Assembly (NCBI RefSeq): GCF_964204645.1
Contig: NC_134026.1
Span: forward strand, 31,357,150 to 31,421,149
DNA: 64,000 bases
Origin: Tubulanus polymorphus
Lineage: Eukaryota; Nemertea; Palaeonemertea; Tubulaniformes; Tubulanidae
Direction of reading: 5' to 3'
The notes under the pieces were generated by a model. The model was not told where the DNA came from. It did no database searches and worked only from the letters and a program-made list of their open reading frames with translations. Shown piece by piece: positions 37,123 through 50,678 of this stretch. How positions within the stretch are numbered: position 1 is the stretch's first letter; each line of letters opens with the position of its first letter. A program made the translations under genes and the position numbers.

Positions 37123-38590
37123 ATGTATCGAAGTTTATCTCAATGTGGTCAAATGTTACTGAAGGGTTTCACTACAAATCTTCAACAAACCCGAGTAAGT
37201 AGTGAAAACTCACTTGCCACAGGTGACACTGACATAACTAACTATTGATTCTAATTCTTGATTTGTTTATTTTTCAATATAGAATACAGTAATAATGAAA
37301 CGTAAATTTCCTCCACCGTTGTCCAAACTGAATTCTCGCCCTCGGAAACTACGAGCACGGCACAATATTTATGAAATTGTAGAGGTTGCTCATATGAAAA
37401 AAACTCCTAAACTCGAAGTGATTTTAACCGATTACGTGGAAGGACACGGTATCCGTGGAGATCGAATACTCGTCGATAGAGTCGTCGCTAGGAGACAGCT
37501 CCTTCCAACAGGTCAGGCGGTTTACGCTTCACCGGAGAATATAGCAGAATTTGAACGGGAGTTACGTGTAAGTATTTCAGAACAGTCTATATATTTGATC
37601 GAATTCGAAATGGAAACTGATTCGATTGTTGTTGTTTATGAATGAATTGTAGGATCGCGGACCCGATGAGAAATCAGCTAAACTCACTGCTTACTGCATG
37701 AAGGTAAGATAACTCCCTCTAGTGGCAGATTTAGGTAAATTGGAAGGTGGGTCCCGAAGTTTAGAGAGGAAATTCTTTTGATTAAGCAGCCACACCTGGT
37801 ACATGCAAGGTAATGTCCTGGCACTTACTGGAAAGGCAGGGGTCCGGACCCCCAAAAGTTTCCCCTAGATCTATATTTAGTCTACGTTCGACTTGTATCT
37901 CCGCAGAACGTCCGCTGTACTATAGCGCCACCTATAGTTTGAGTGGTCAAAGTCAATACTTGACCAAATCTATACAGTGATGGAAAGCCTGTATAATTAT
38001 CTTCAAAATAACCAATAGTTGTAATGCATGATTTTCAGTAGTTTTCACACTGTATCTGTACTTAATGTTTATATGCAAATTCAATTGGTTAATTAAGCGG
38101 TTGTTATTCTGGAACATAAATATGAAGTCACGGTGTCTAGTGGGTTAATCTATCAAACAGACTCTTCTCGGTATTTACTATGGATTCATGTATTTATAGA
38201 CTATAAGAGAATTACAGACTTTGAAGTTGTTTGTTCCGATGAATAGAAATACAGAATGGACCCTGAGTAAAAAACATATACGAATAGCGTTTCGATATAC
38301 GGTAAATATATCAATTATTGATACATGAATCGAGAGTATCGACTGTCAGTCTATAACGGATGATATAATGTTTATTTCAGGGTGTTATTGTACCGGAAGA
38401 GGCTATCACTTTACCAGAAGATGAAATAACTCATCGATCAGCTGAATTACCGTTTAAAATAGCCGTATCGGTGAATGAATTAGATCCATTTGAAATAGAT
38501 ACAGAAATATTTCTGATAGATAATGACGATATCGAATCTACGGGAAAACATGTTCCAACTGAAATATTCACCGAATCTAGTAATGATTAG
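37123..38590 (+). CDS. MRPL9: Mitochondrial ribosomal protein L9 (bL9m)
   Basis: Component of the large subunit of the mitochondrial ribosome. Exons 37,123-37,194, 37,283-37,567, 37,653-37,703, 38,218-38,301 and 38,381-38,590 join in phase to 233 residues. The first exon has the features of a mitochondrial targeting peptide (Arg/Lys/Ser-rich, no acidic residues in its 24 residues). The bL9 core is recognisable from LEVILTDYVEGHGIRGDRILV and RRQLLPTGQAVYASPEN, and the C-terminal part matches animal L9m from TEWTLSK onward, with VIVPEEAITLPEDEIT. A possible ATTAAA signal lies at 38,623. Compared with human MRPL9 (267 residues) the protein is shorter, mainly at the termini. It is divergently transcribed from COMMD4. 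Confidence 0.95.
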
Positions 38591-38667
38591 ACAACAATGA
38601 AATCATAGTTCAACGTTTTACAATTAAATATGTGTGTATTTGAAAATTTTGTTGCGTAGAATTTCTG

Positions 38668-38925
38668 CCGATAATCTCAGAGATATCGGGAATATATCTC
38701 AGAGATATCGGGAATATATCTCAGAGATATCAGGAATATATCTCAGAGATATCGGGAATATATCTCAGAGATATCAGGAATATATCTCAGAGATATGAGG
38801 AATATATCTCAGAGATATGAGGAATATATCTCAGAGATATCAGGAATATATCTAAGAGATATCAGGAATATATCTCAGAGATATCAGGAATATATCTCAG
38901 AGATATCAGGAATATATCTCAGTGA
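38668..38925. repeat. 22-bp minisatellite after MRPL9
   Basis: About twelve copies of a 22-bp unit TATATCTCAGAGATATCGGG with two further bases; the AGAGATATC/GATATCTC halves make each unit near-palindromic. It starts about 40 bp past the presumed polyadenylation signal of MRPL9. Confidence 0.93.
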
Positions 38926-38929
38926 TACG

Positions 38930-39835
38930 AACAGATTTTCTGGTCTCCTGATGTTCGTTTTAACGAGGTTCCACTGTATATAAAACTATCAGTTAAAACA
39001 GATTTTCCGTTGCCCTGATGGTTCTTTAGTATAAGACTCAGATCTATGGTTTAAGCGAGGTTCTGCTGTATACAGATTAGAACCATCAACTACCGGTAAC
39101 AGATTTTCTAGTCCCTCAAAGGTTATCGTACCAAATCACCAAAGTCTATAAGTTGGTATAAGACTGAACCGGCTCAAGATGTCCAAAAAGAGATTGACCC
39201 CTAATGGTTGAGGTAGCTGACCCAAAACCATGTGGAGACGAACTGTCTTCAGCTGGGAGCTTATCCGGGACCAGGCTCAACACACAGCTAAGGACCAGTC
39301 CATGTGGAAGAAGTTCGTCATGGCCTTGAAGGGATGAAGAGGACTAAGTAAGTGAAGTGAAAGCTCATCGTGATAAGGTTCTGCTGTAGTGAGAGTCAAC
39401 AGCATAAGGAACTAAACTCAAGCATAAATTTATTAATTTGATTTTATTCATAATTATAATCATTCAACCACATTGAATTACCAAAATCTCTTAACCCAAA
39501 ATCCTTTAAAGAAAACTTATTATTACATGATATAAGTAAACAGAACTATGGCCCCTCGTCAGTGAATAAATGCCACCACTATCTATATCAAATATGTCAC
39601 TATTGTGTACTTGATTTTAATCTATATCAACAGAGATTATTGTAACTACTCTGAGTGAACTTTAAAACTATTAAAGTAATCTTGAAAACAAATGAACCAA
39701 GATAGCACAGTCTTACAACATTTAAATACCTACTAAAAGTACATTTAAAATATCCTCCAAAAACTGAGGAAGTTTTAATTTTTCAAATTTCATGCATATC
39801 ACAGTTTATTATTTACAGTCTACGTCTGCTAAACG
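38930..39835. other. Spacer between MRPL9 and RFK, nothing recognised
   Basis: The spacer lies between the convergent 3' ends of MRPL9 and RFK. It is AT-rich after 39.4 kb, which may be RFK 3' UTR. No RNA gene or exon is evident. Confidence 0.55.
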
Positions 39836-39841
39836 TCGGGG

Positions 39842-41207
39842 TCACCTGCGACCTTGAACATCGAAGAATGCATCTTCTTTATAAACTTGGTTGTGAGGTA
39901 GATCTAACTGCCTCTCAGCTTCTGATATATCATTGTGAATTTCTGAGATTAAACTTCCTGAAATGATATTTCAATACATGCAATAATCATCATCAGCTTC
40001 CCGGTAATGTGGGAATGAATATAGATTGAATTCTTACCTAATGAGTCAAAGCTTTTCTCTGGTCTGATGTAACCGAGCATTACTATTTTCAACGTACATC
40101 CATAAAAATCACCATCAAACTTATTAATGATATGAGTTTCCTGAAAAATAGAATTATTGTTTTTTTAATAATTAAACCAGATAACTAATATCACAGCTTG
40201 TCACATGAAGCAAGGGTTCAAAATCAAAAACCTAAAACCCATATTTTCAATTTTGGGGATTACAAACTCTCGTGTCTACCGGTCGCTTCTATCAGGTTTA
40301 TGGACAGTCTAAGAGCGTATTCTGCAGACGCGGATCTAGGGGGCAGCACATGCTGCACGTGCCACCCTCTAGATTTTCCCCCGAAAATTATTACTATGTT
40401 TTTTTTGGTGGAAAGAATCGCAAGTGCTTGGGAATTGCATCTGAAGGGGATAATGCCCTTTTAAAATATTGCCTGCCCTTCTGATTTTGTGCTACCCCTA
40501 AAATTTTGTCCCGGATCCGCGCCTGTTCTGGTTACAACAGCACCAGAAGAGGATTTCGGAATCGGTAGAGACCAATTGAAACCTCAATACAGTCACCTAG
40601 ATCCTAGGTTTACGTGGTAAATCTTAGATTTTGGACCCCCAGGTTTATGTGACATGAAATATCAGTAAAACTAACCATTGATCTTTTCTCATTTTTATAA
40701 AATGGATTCCACCCGATACTCATCACCATTTTATAGATCGGTCCATCGTCGACAGTCGCCCAGCCGTGATATATTCCACTCTCGATATCATCGGGTAAAT
40801 TATCAACGACATCTTCCGGGAAATTCGCTACAACAAAAACCAGAATCATGAATTTACATAAATCAATCTATATTTATATAACAGATCTGAGATTGGAATA
40901 ACTAATAAATAAGATGAAATGTTGATTCAGTGATTGTGATTCAGCTGTCAGTGAATGGATGATGAGTCTGTCTACAGTTTCTCTTCCTCTTGCTCTGTCT
41001 GAGACTGAATCTGCTGCTGCTCTGTTGGAATAAAGCTAGAATCCAAACGAATAAAGGACACGTCACTCCTAAATATGAAATTATACAATTCTTAGCTGTC
41101 TTACCTGTTGGTATTCCTAATTCTTTGCTTCCCCTTCCAAACCCTTTTACTACCCGTCCCTGGGCAAAATGAGGCAAAGACTGTTGTCTTGAACTGGTAG
41201 GAGACAT
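39842..41207 (-). CDS. RFK: Riboflavin kinase
   Basis: Cytosolic enzyme that phosphorylates riboflavin with ATP to give FMN, the first step of flavin cofactor synthesis. Minus-strand exons 41,207-41,105, 40,827-40,676, 40,140-40,038 and 39,957-39,842 join in phase to 157 residues (human RFK 155). Visible signatures: GFGRGSKELGIPTANFPED (the GRGS loop and the PTAN motif that binds metal and ATP), SGIYHGWA, SIGWNPFYKNEK, and ETHIINKF with the catalytic-site Glu in the beta-barrel, then GYIRPEKSFDSL. It is the monofunctional eukaryotic form with no FAD synthetase part. The first ATG at 41,207 puts PHFAQGRVV at the family position. The gene lies head to head with the first NFI exon; the intron after 40,676 carries a MITE. 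Confidence 0.97.
40325..40525. mobile_element. About 200-bp MITE in RFK intron
   Basis: The left end CAGACGCGGATCTAGGG and the reverse complement of the right end, CAGGCGCGGATCCGGGA, are imperfect inverted repeats. TTCTG flanks both sides (40,320-40,324 and 40,526-40,530) and may be a target-site duplication. There is no coding capacity. The CAGGxGCGGATCC end recalls hAT-type non-autonomous elements, which is a family guess. Confidence 0.65.
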
Positions 41208-41725
41208 CCTTCCGACACCGGGTGCTCCCTGTAAGTAGAAATCCTCTAATGACGTAACGCCGTCCAGCTGATAATTCGGGTGTTTCCGGATTAGCTTCCG
41301 GAATCACCCGAATGCTTGCGCCTTGGTGTCCGTAAATTAAGATTATTCGGGTTATCTATTTTGTATTTTAAACACGGGGAAATGATGACACAAGCGAGTC
41401 AGGATATGAGTGATACGGGTTGATGAGGATGAGGGGGTGATGAAGATGAATCAGCTGCTCCGGTCAGGGTCAGGTGCTAGCGATAGTTTCAACCAATCAG
41501 AGAGTTCGTTACAAACAGCAATCGACGAGAAGGCGTTTAGCGTTCTACGCCATAAAAACCAAAACATTACTAAATCCAGGTCAAATACTCGGCAATTTGG
41601 CAAAGTTTCCTAAAAATCCACGCGTCTTAGAAAAAAGTCTCGAAAGAAAATCAAGTTTTTAAGAAGTTAACATCGCTGAAATAGTGTCGCCTGGCGGATT
41701 TATGGGGGAAACTGGACGATGAAAG
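41208..41725. promoter_or_regulatory. RFK / NFI divergent promoter region
   Basis: RFK starts at 41,207 on the minus strand, and a first NFI exon appears to end at 41,734 on the plus strand, so both genes are driven from this interval. It has no repeat array, in contrast to its surroundings. TSS positions cannot be fixed; the short plus-strand open frames at 41.4-41.66 kb probably belong to the 5' UTR. Confidence 0.45.
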
Positions 41726-44700
41726 ATGACTATGGTAAGTCAGTGTGTTTACTCTCTGTCGCTCGTTCAGTGGTCGAGGCCCGTGTGCGCGCTACCTCTC
41801 TCTATCTCACACTGAATGTCTGTGGTCTATTGAAGTGTTGAATATTTGAGTTGATTGCCTGGCACAGCCTAATTGATCACTAATCAGTGACCCGTGACCA
41901 CACACTAACCAGCCTGCCAGCCAGGAGTGTGCCTACCTTACAAGTTACACTACACAATAGAGCAGCAATTAGCTACCTCACTGTCACAGTTAGGTGGATA
42001 GATGATTCTCCACAGCTAGGTGGATAGATGATTGTCCACAGCTAGGTGGATAGATGATTCTCCACAGCTAGGTGGATAGATGATTCTCCACAGCTAGGTG
42101 GATAGATGATTCTCCACAGCTAGGTGGATAGATGATTCTCCACAGCTAGGTGGATAGATGATTCTCCACAGCTAGGTGGATAGATGATTCTCCACAGCTA
42201 GGTGGATAGATGATTCTCCACAGCTAGGTGGATAGATGATTCTCCACAGTTCGGTGGATAGATGATTCTCCACAGCTAGGTGGATAGATGATTCTCCACA
42301 GCTAGGTGGATAGATGATTCTCCACAGCTAGGTGGATAGATGATTGTCCACAGCTAGGTGGATAGATGATTCTGCACAGCTAGGTGGATAGATGATTCTC
42401 CACAGCTAGGTGGATAGATGATTCTGCACAGCTAGGTGGATAGATGATTCTCCACAGCTAGGTGGATAGATGATTCTCCACAGCTAGGTGGATAGATGAT
42501 TCTCCACAGCTAGGTGGATAGACGATTCTCCACAGCTAGGTGGATAGATGATTCTCCACAGTTCGGTGGATAGATGATTCTCCACAGCTAGGTGGATAGA
42601 TGATTCTCCACAGTTCGGTGGATAGATGATTCTCCACAGCTAGGTGGATAGATGATTCTCCACAAGGTTTCTCTCCTTATAGTTTCAGGAAGTCTGTTCT
42701 GTTTACAGACATCGAATGTTATAGTAAAACAAGCAGCTTTGTTTACTGCTGTTGACAAACATCCCAGCCCCCACTCCTTGAACTTAAATACAATATCAGA
42801 GTTCACCTACACCCCCTCCCCCAGTTCACCTACACCCCCCTACACTAAAATATCTAACAACTACAAAACACAACAGAAGAAGTGTTTCCTGCCTGCTGAT
42901 CATCATAGATGAATCACCTAAATGTCATGCAAGGGCAGATCCAGGATTCATTGAATGGGGAGGACCTGAAATTTATTTGAAAAGGGCAGATTTGGCAACA
43001 CACGTTTGCTTTAAGAGAAACATAAGACTGAAGGGTTCTGGTGGCACTCCTACTGAAAATTAAGGACAAAATGAACCTTACTGGCTCTTATCAGGCCCAT
43101 TCGGATTCATTGTTCCTTTTTTTTAAATTTCCTTTGCAACTATATAAATATTCCAGACTGTAAGGAGGGCGCGTTTGAACTTTGAAGGGGCTGGACTAGT
43201 CCATCCTCCCTAGTCATGATTTGATAGGCCCTTTTTCATCAGTTAAAGTTTCTTCAAATCTATTTCAACTCACACTATTCATGGTACCACTAGATGGTAC
43301 TGGTACCACTAGAGATATGGTATTCATGGTACCACTAGAGATATGGTATTCATGGTACCACTAGAGATATGGTATTCATGGTACCACTGGAGATATGGTA
43401 TTCAGGGTACCACTAGAGATATGGTATTCATGGTACCACTAGAGATATGGTATTCATGGTACCACTAGATGGTATTGGTACCACTAGAGATATGGTATTC
43501 ATGGTACCACTAGATGCTAGATGGTACCACTAGAGATATGGTATTCATGGTACCACTAGAGATATGGTATTCATGGTACCACTGGAGATATGGTATTCAT
43601 GGTACCACTAGAGATATGGTATTCATGGTACCACTAGAGATATGGTATTCATGGTACCACTAGATGCTAGATGGTACCACTAGAGATATGGTATTCATGG
43701 TACCACTAGATGCTAGATGGTACCACTAGAGATATGGTATTCATGGTACCACTAGAGATATGGTATTCATGGTACCACTAGAGATATGGTATTCATGGTA
43801 CCACTAGAGATATGGTATTCATGGTACCACTAGATGCTAGATGGTACCACTAGAGATATGGTATTCATGGTACCACTAGAGATATGGTATTCATGGTACC
43901 ACTAGATGCTAGATGGTACCACTAGAGATATGGTATTCATGGTACCACTGGAGATATGGTATTCATGGTACCACTAGAGATATGGTATTCATGGTACCAT
44001 TAATTCTATTTCTGATTCAGTTTTTATGTTGAGGTCTCTATGATTCTGACTGATTCATCAGTTTATGTTTAGGTCCCTGGATTGAAACTATTTTTCTAAA
44101 TTTCTAGTAACTTCTCAATTATGAAATCAATAAATCAGTAGTGTGTGACACCCCCTCAAACTGCTGCTGGTAGCAGTGATGTTCGTATTGTCCTCTCAAT
44201 TGTCACTTGTTTATGAATGAACAGAATGACGTAATGTATACAGCGTCAACATCAGTTTTAATGTGGGTTGTTTGTTATATCAGTTAACTCATACAGACAC
44301 AGATACAGTTATTTATAAAACTCTCTCGTCTAGAGAGAGAGAGAGAGAGAGGGAATATCACTGAGCTTACCGCTGAGTGAGGTCATTTAACGGTCATAGT
44401 TAAACCACTGGTCAGTGGTATATAAACCGGTCAGTCAGTATATATATATATATAAAGCAATGATGCAACCAAATTTCTGGCATCATCAATCGGCTCCGGC
44501 TCCGGCTTCTGCTTCTTGTTCTATGGATTACTTTCAGAATGTGGTTCGTATTCTGCTGAATGTCGTATTCATTGTTGTTTAGTTAACGTGTAACTGTGTT
44601 AAAAAAATTACGGATATTCTGGCAGATTTTTTAATAGCTCCCTATTCAGGTCATTTATATTTGATTCAATTATGGATTCTTTATCTTTGTTTACTTTGTT

Positions 44701-47700
44701 GAATTTCGGGTTTTAAAAAGAAATCATATTTCTGGATAGAACTGGAGTAGGTCAACTTAAATACGTAAATCGGCCCCTATCATCCAATACCCTAAGTTTT
44801 CCATGTAAATTTTCAACCCCTGATTAGAAGATGTTTGATCATTGTATTGATTAAGATAGTGTTCTGTTATTCATTAGCCCTGATTTAATCTGCCTGTGAG
44901 ACAATATCAAGATCTCATTAAGCATTTGATGAAAAATCAAATGAAATTTTTTATGATGAAATTTATTAAATGTTGAGACTAACATCAGGTGATAGACCAG
45001 AAATAGAACAACAGCGTTTAAACTCATCATTGTACGCCTATATATGTCAGTGTCTATTGTATTGTTGGTCTAGTCTAGTCACTGGTGCTAGTTGGTCATC
45101 TAGTCTAGTTACTGGTGCTAGTTGGTCATCTAGTCTAGTCTCTGGTGCTAGTTGGTCATCTAGTCTAGTCTCTGGTGCTAGTTGGTCATCTAGTCTAGTC
45201 TCTGGTGCTAGTTGGTCATCTAGTTCATCTAGTCTAGTCTCTGGTGCTAGTTGGTAATCTATTCTAGTTACTGGTGCTAGTTGGTCATCTAGTCTAGTTA
45301 CTGGTGCTAGTTGGTCATCTAGTCTAGTTACTAGTGCTAGTAAGTCGTTTAGTCTCTGTAGTTGTCTCTAGTCTCTTGTCCAGTCTCTAGTCTAGTCTGT
45401 ATTGTTGATGTTAGTGTTTATTGTTGTTATTTTCAGGATGAATTTCATCCCTTCATTGAGGCGTTATTACCTCACGTGAAGGCGTTCTCGTATACCTGGT
45501 TTAACTTACAAGCCGCTAAACGTAAATACTTCAAGAAACATGAAAAACGTATGTCAATGGAAGAGGAGAGACATGTCAAAGAGGAATTGTTGGTAAGTAC
45601 TTATACTTCCCTCTAGTGACTGACTGCTTATACTCCCCTTTAGTGACTGAATCCAGTGGGTTCTATCAATACTCTCCTCTGAATCCAGTGGGTTCTATCA
45701 TTACTCTCCTCTGAATCCAGTGGGTTCTATCATTACTCTCCTCTGAATCCAGTGGGTTCTAACATTACTCTCTGAATCCAGTGGGTTCTAACATTACTCT
45801 CTGAATCCAGTGGGTTCTATCATTACTCTCCTCTGAATCCAGTGGGTTCTATCATTACTCTCCTCTGAATCCAGTGGGTTCTAACATTACTCTCTGAATC
45901 CAGTGGGTTCTATCATTACTCTCCTCTGAATCCAGTGGGTTCTAACATTACTCTCCTCTGAATCCAGTGGGTTCTATCACTACTCTCCTCTGAATCCAGT
46001 GGGTTCTATCACTACTCTCCTCTCATTTCTCCTTTTTCACTAGATATGAAATATTGATAACAATTCCTAGAAATCTACAATGTTTGACCTTACATTGACC
46101 TTTACTAATTAAATCTACACTGTCTCGTTATACATCAATATTTATGATAGTAGTTCTAGGAATTCTGAGACGTGAGACAGAGACGTGAGATCTATTCTCA
46201 ATAACACATCCAATTTCAACATTCTCAACAGCAGCATTCATATAAACACAAAGACAAATAGTGACTGCTTAAGAGAGTTGAGACTTTTCAACTCAATTCT
46301 AAGAGAGTTATGACTTTTCAACTCAATTCTAAGAGAGTTTGTGACTTCTAAACTAAACTGTTCCAATAGGTTCTCATATCTTGATAAATGGCAATTTTAC
46401 TGAGTTTGGCTCCAATTGAACTGTTTTTGGCATCACTAAACTTTTGAATCATTGAACTTAAACTTTTCCATCATGAGATTTTAATAGAAAATTTATAATG
46501 TATAGAAATTCAAAATTAAATGCGGACATTGTCTGGAAATATGAGATGAAACTGATGTATGTAGGGAGTATGTGGGGTGTATGTAGGGAGTATGTAGGTG
46601 TTTCTGAATCGTTTATATATAGATATTTATTTTCTTGCCTACAGATATTTATTTAATAGTTTAAAGGAGTTATGTTGTATTGATTTAAAGATGTCAGTTT
46701 TCACTGAAATCGATATGAAACCCGTCTGCTTGCAGACCTCGAGACTAAACCCTCCGGCTAAATCATCAACCTTTATAGATATATTTAAATATGATTTCAC
46801 GTCACTTTGAAACTTGATAAAAAGATTTGAAGGGACAGTAAATTCAGGGCCTTGAAGGTTCAATTCTTCCTATCACAGTTCATTCTGCCATCTTGAATAA
46901 ATACATGGTTACAGTAAATCTTGCCTTACTCAGATGCGGCCGAAAAATACTAAATCATTTTTGTTAATTCCTAACAAATTTTTCTATCCTTTACTTGGAC
47001 TTCGCTGACCTCCGACCAATTTTACTGGACAACTTAGTTCGAGTTAGGCGAGGTTTAGGCCTATACTAGCGAAGTAAGGCGCCTCTAGATCGGTTGTCAA
47101 TCGTTCTAAATTACACCAAAACGAGAATTGTTTAAAACCGAGTGTTTACCCCTCAGTGCGACGTATGATTTACCCACCTCAACCTCCACACTGTGTTTAC
47201 CCCTCAATGCGATGTATGATTAACCCACCTCAACCTCAACACTGTGTTTACCCCTCAGTGCGACGTATGATTAACCCACCTCAACCTCAACACTGTGTTT
47301 ACCCCTCAGTGCAAGGTATGATTAACCCACCTCAACCTCCACACTGTGTTTACCCCTCAGTGCAACGTATGATTAACCCACCTCAACCTCCACACTGTGT
47401 TTACCCCTCAGTGCAACGTATGGTTAACCCACCTCAACCTTCACACTGTGTTTACCCCCCAGTGCAACGTATGGTTAACCCACCTCAACCTCAACACTGT
47501 GTTTACCCCTCAGTGCGACGTATGGTTAACCCACCTCAACCTTCACACTGTGTTTACCCCCCAGTGCAACGTATGGTTAACCCACCTCAACCTCAACACT
47601 GTGTTTACCCCTCAGTGCAACGTATGGTTAACCCACCTCAACCTTCACACTGTGTTTACCCCCCAGTGCAACGTATGGTTAACCCACCTCAACCTCAACA

Positions 47701-50618
47701 CTGTGTTTACCCCTCAGTGCGACGTATGATTAACCCACCTCAACCTCAACACTGTGTTTACCCCTCAGTGCAAGGTATGATTAACCCACCTCAACCTCCA
47801 CACTGTGTTTACCCCTCAGTGCAACGTATGATTAACCCACCTCAACCTCCACACTGTGTTTACCCCCCAGTGCAACGTATGGTTAACCCACCCCAACCTC
47901 CACACTGTGTTTACCCCTCAATGCGATGTATGATTAACCCACCTCAACCTCAACACTGTGTTTATCCCTCAGTGCAACGTATGATTAACCCACCTCAACC
48001 TCCACACTGTGTTTACCCCCCAGTGCAACGTATGGTTAACCCACCCCAACCTCCACACTGTGTTTACCCCTCAGTGCGACGTATGATTAACCCACCTCAA
48101 CCTCAACACTGTGTTTACCCCTCAGTGCAACCTCAGTCTCTTTCACTCTAACTATAGTTAAATCGTATTTACTTATATTTTTCAGAATGAAAAACTCGAG
48201 ATAAAACAGAAATGGGCTTCGAGATTATTAGCGAAACTACGTAAAGATATCTGTCAGGAATATCGAGAGGATTTCGTAATGAGTTTAACCGGTAAACGCG
48301 CTCCAGTTTGTGTATTGAGTAATCCGGATCAGAAAGGAAAAATGAGACGTATCGATTGTTTAAGACAGGCTGATAAAGTGTGGAGATTAGATTTAGTGAT
48401 GGTGATATTGTTTAAAGCGATCCCTCTCGAGAGTACGGACGGTGAACGTTTAGAGAAATCATCGCATTGTTTAAACCCTGCGTTATGCGTTAATCCTCAT
48501 CATATAAGCGTATCGGTCAGAGAATTAGATTTGTATTTAGCTAATTTTATTCATACTTATGGTAAGTTTTATTTTTCATTCTGCTGAATCCAATCCCACA
48601 GATTTCGTAAAGATTATTTCACTCATTGTAAATGAACTGATTTTAACTCTGATTCATAATTGTGGAACTGATTCCTGAGTTCTGAGTTGTTAACTCATAC
48701 TCATAACTGTGGAACTGATTCCTGAGTTCAGAGTTGTTAACTCATACTCATAACTGTGGAACTGAGTCCTGAGTTCAGAGTTGTTAACTCATACTCATAA
48801 CTGTGGAACTGAGTCCTGAGTTCAGAGTTGTTAACTCATACTCATAACTGTGGAACTGAGTCCTGAGTTCAGAGTTGTTAACTCATACTCATAACTGTGG
48901 AACTGATTCCTGAGTTCACAGTTAACTCATACTCATAACTGTGGAACTGATTCCTGAGTTCAGAGTTGTTAACTCATACTCATAACTGTGGAACTGAGTC
49001 CTGAGTTCAGAGTTGTTAACTCATACTCATAACTGTGGAACTGATTCCTGAGTTCAGAGTTGTTAACTCATACTCATAACTGTGGAACTGAGTCCTGAGT
49101 TCAGAGTTGTTAACTCATACTCATAACTGTGGAACTGAGTCCTGAGTTCAGAGTTGTTAACTCATACTCATAACTGTGGAACTGATTCCTGAGTTCACAG
49201 TTAACTCATACTCATAACTGTGGAACTGAGTCCTGAGTTCAGAGTTGTTAATTATAGATTTTGATTGTTATTTTTAGTACCTAGAGATTTCACATGCAAT
49301 GAGTTGCCAAATACAACAACAGTAGAAGAAGAAGGTAAGACCTGACTATTGGATGGTGTGGGGATTGTTCGGAATCCCGCCTCGGGGTCAGATTGGGGAT
49401 CTCGAGGTCTGGATAGAACCCTGCTTCGGGGTCAGATTGGGGATCTGGAGGTCTGGATAGACCCAAACCCTACCTCGGGGGTCAGATTGGGGATCTCGAG
49501 GTCTGGATAGAACCCTGCCTCGGGGGTCAGATTGGGGATCTCGAGGTCTGGATAGAACCCTGCTTCGGGGTCAGATTGGGGATCTGGAGGTCTGGATAGA
49601 CCCAAACCCTACCTCGGGGGTCAGATTGGGGATCTCGAGGTCTGGATAGAACCCTGCCTCGGGGGTCAGATTGGGGATCTCGAGGTCTGGATAGACCCAA
49701 ACCCTACCTCGGGGGGAGGGGGGCTCTCCTCCATCCGTATATATTGATACATTTCGGGTTGAAAATCAAATATACTTTATAAATAAGGTTAATGTAGTAA
49801 TAACGCGGACACGCGTAGATTGTTTCCTACATTGAATACCTACTAATAGATTACTGAATGAATGAATGAATGAATGAATGAATAAATGAATGAATGAATG
49901 AATGAATGAATGAATGAATGAATGAATGAATGAATTTCCCTTTAGTTCATATTCATTCATATTCCACGTGTAATAAATTATAATCAGTCAAATCTTCTAT
50001 GGTTTGAACTATCTATAACCTTCCTGTCAGTCACACCTCCCCCTCCTGTCACACCTCCCCCTCCCCTCCTGTCACACCTCCCCTCCCCTCCTGTCATACC
50101 TCCCCCTCCTGTCATACCTCCCCCTCCTGTCATACCTCCCCCTCCCCTCCTGTCACACCTCCCCCTCCCCTCCTGTCACACCTCTCCCCTCCTGTCATAC
50201 CTCCCCTCCTGTCACACCTCCCCCTCCCCTCCTGTCTTCAGAATTCAAGTATTTGCTGTTTCTGTTGCAGATTCGAGATTCGAAGTGACCTTCGAGTCAG
50301 TGAAGGTCACATCGATGACAAAAATGACGAGAAAATGTCAAATGTAATAAATTGATTTTATCAGCCCTCGAGCACTCGCATTCTCAACATTGTTTTTCCT
50401 GTTGTTGAGGAGGAAATTTTTGAATGAATAATTTTTGTGTAGTTGTGTAGTTGTTGGGTAAACATTGATTAGCGATCAGGTTCCACCCACTCCCTGTAGG
50501 CGGCTCTGAATGTCATGTCGTATTGATTTCTCATATTTGAATGGTACTTCAAATAAATATTTATCCGATTTCAATGATATTATTATACAGAGTACAGTTG
50601 AGAAACTAGAGTCTAAAC

Positions 50619-50678
<60 letters not shown>

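Noticed and set aside
40198-40484. Plus-strand frames of 70-88 codons
   Set aside because: They lie across the MITE in the RFK intron, antisense to the gene, with no conserved content.
47156-48151. 331-codon frame as a real repeat protein
   Set aside because: It lies within an NFI intron on the same strand, has no independent start context and consists wholly of a 51-bp minisatellite.
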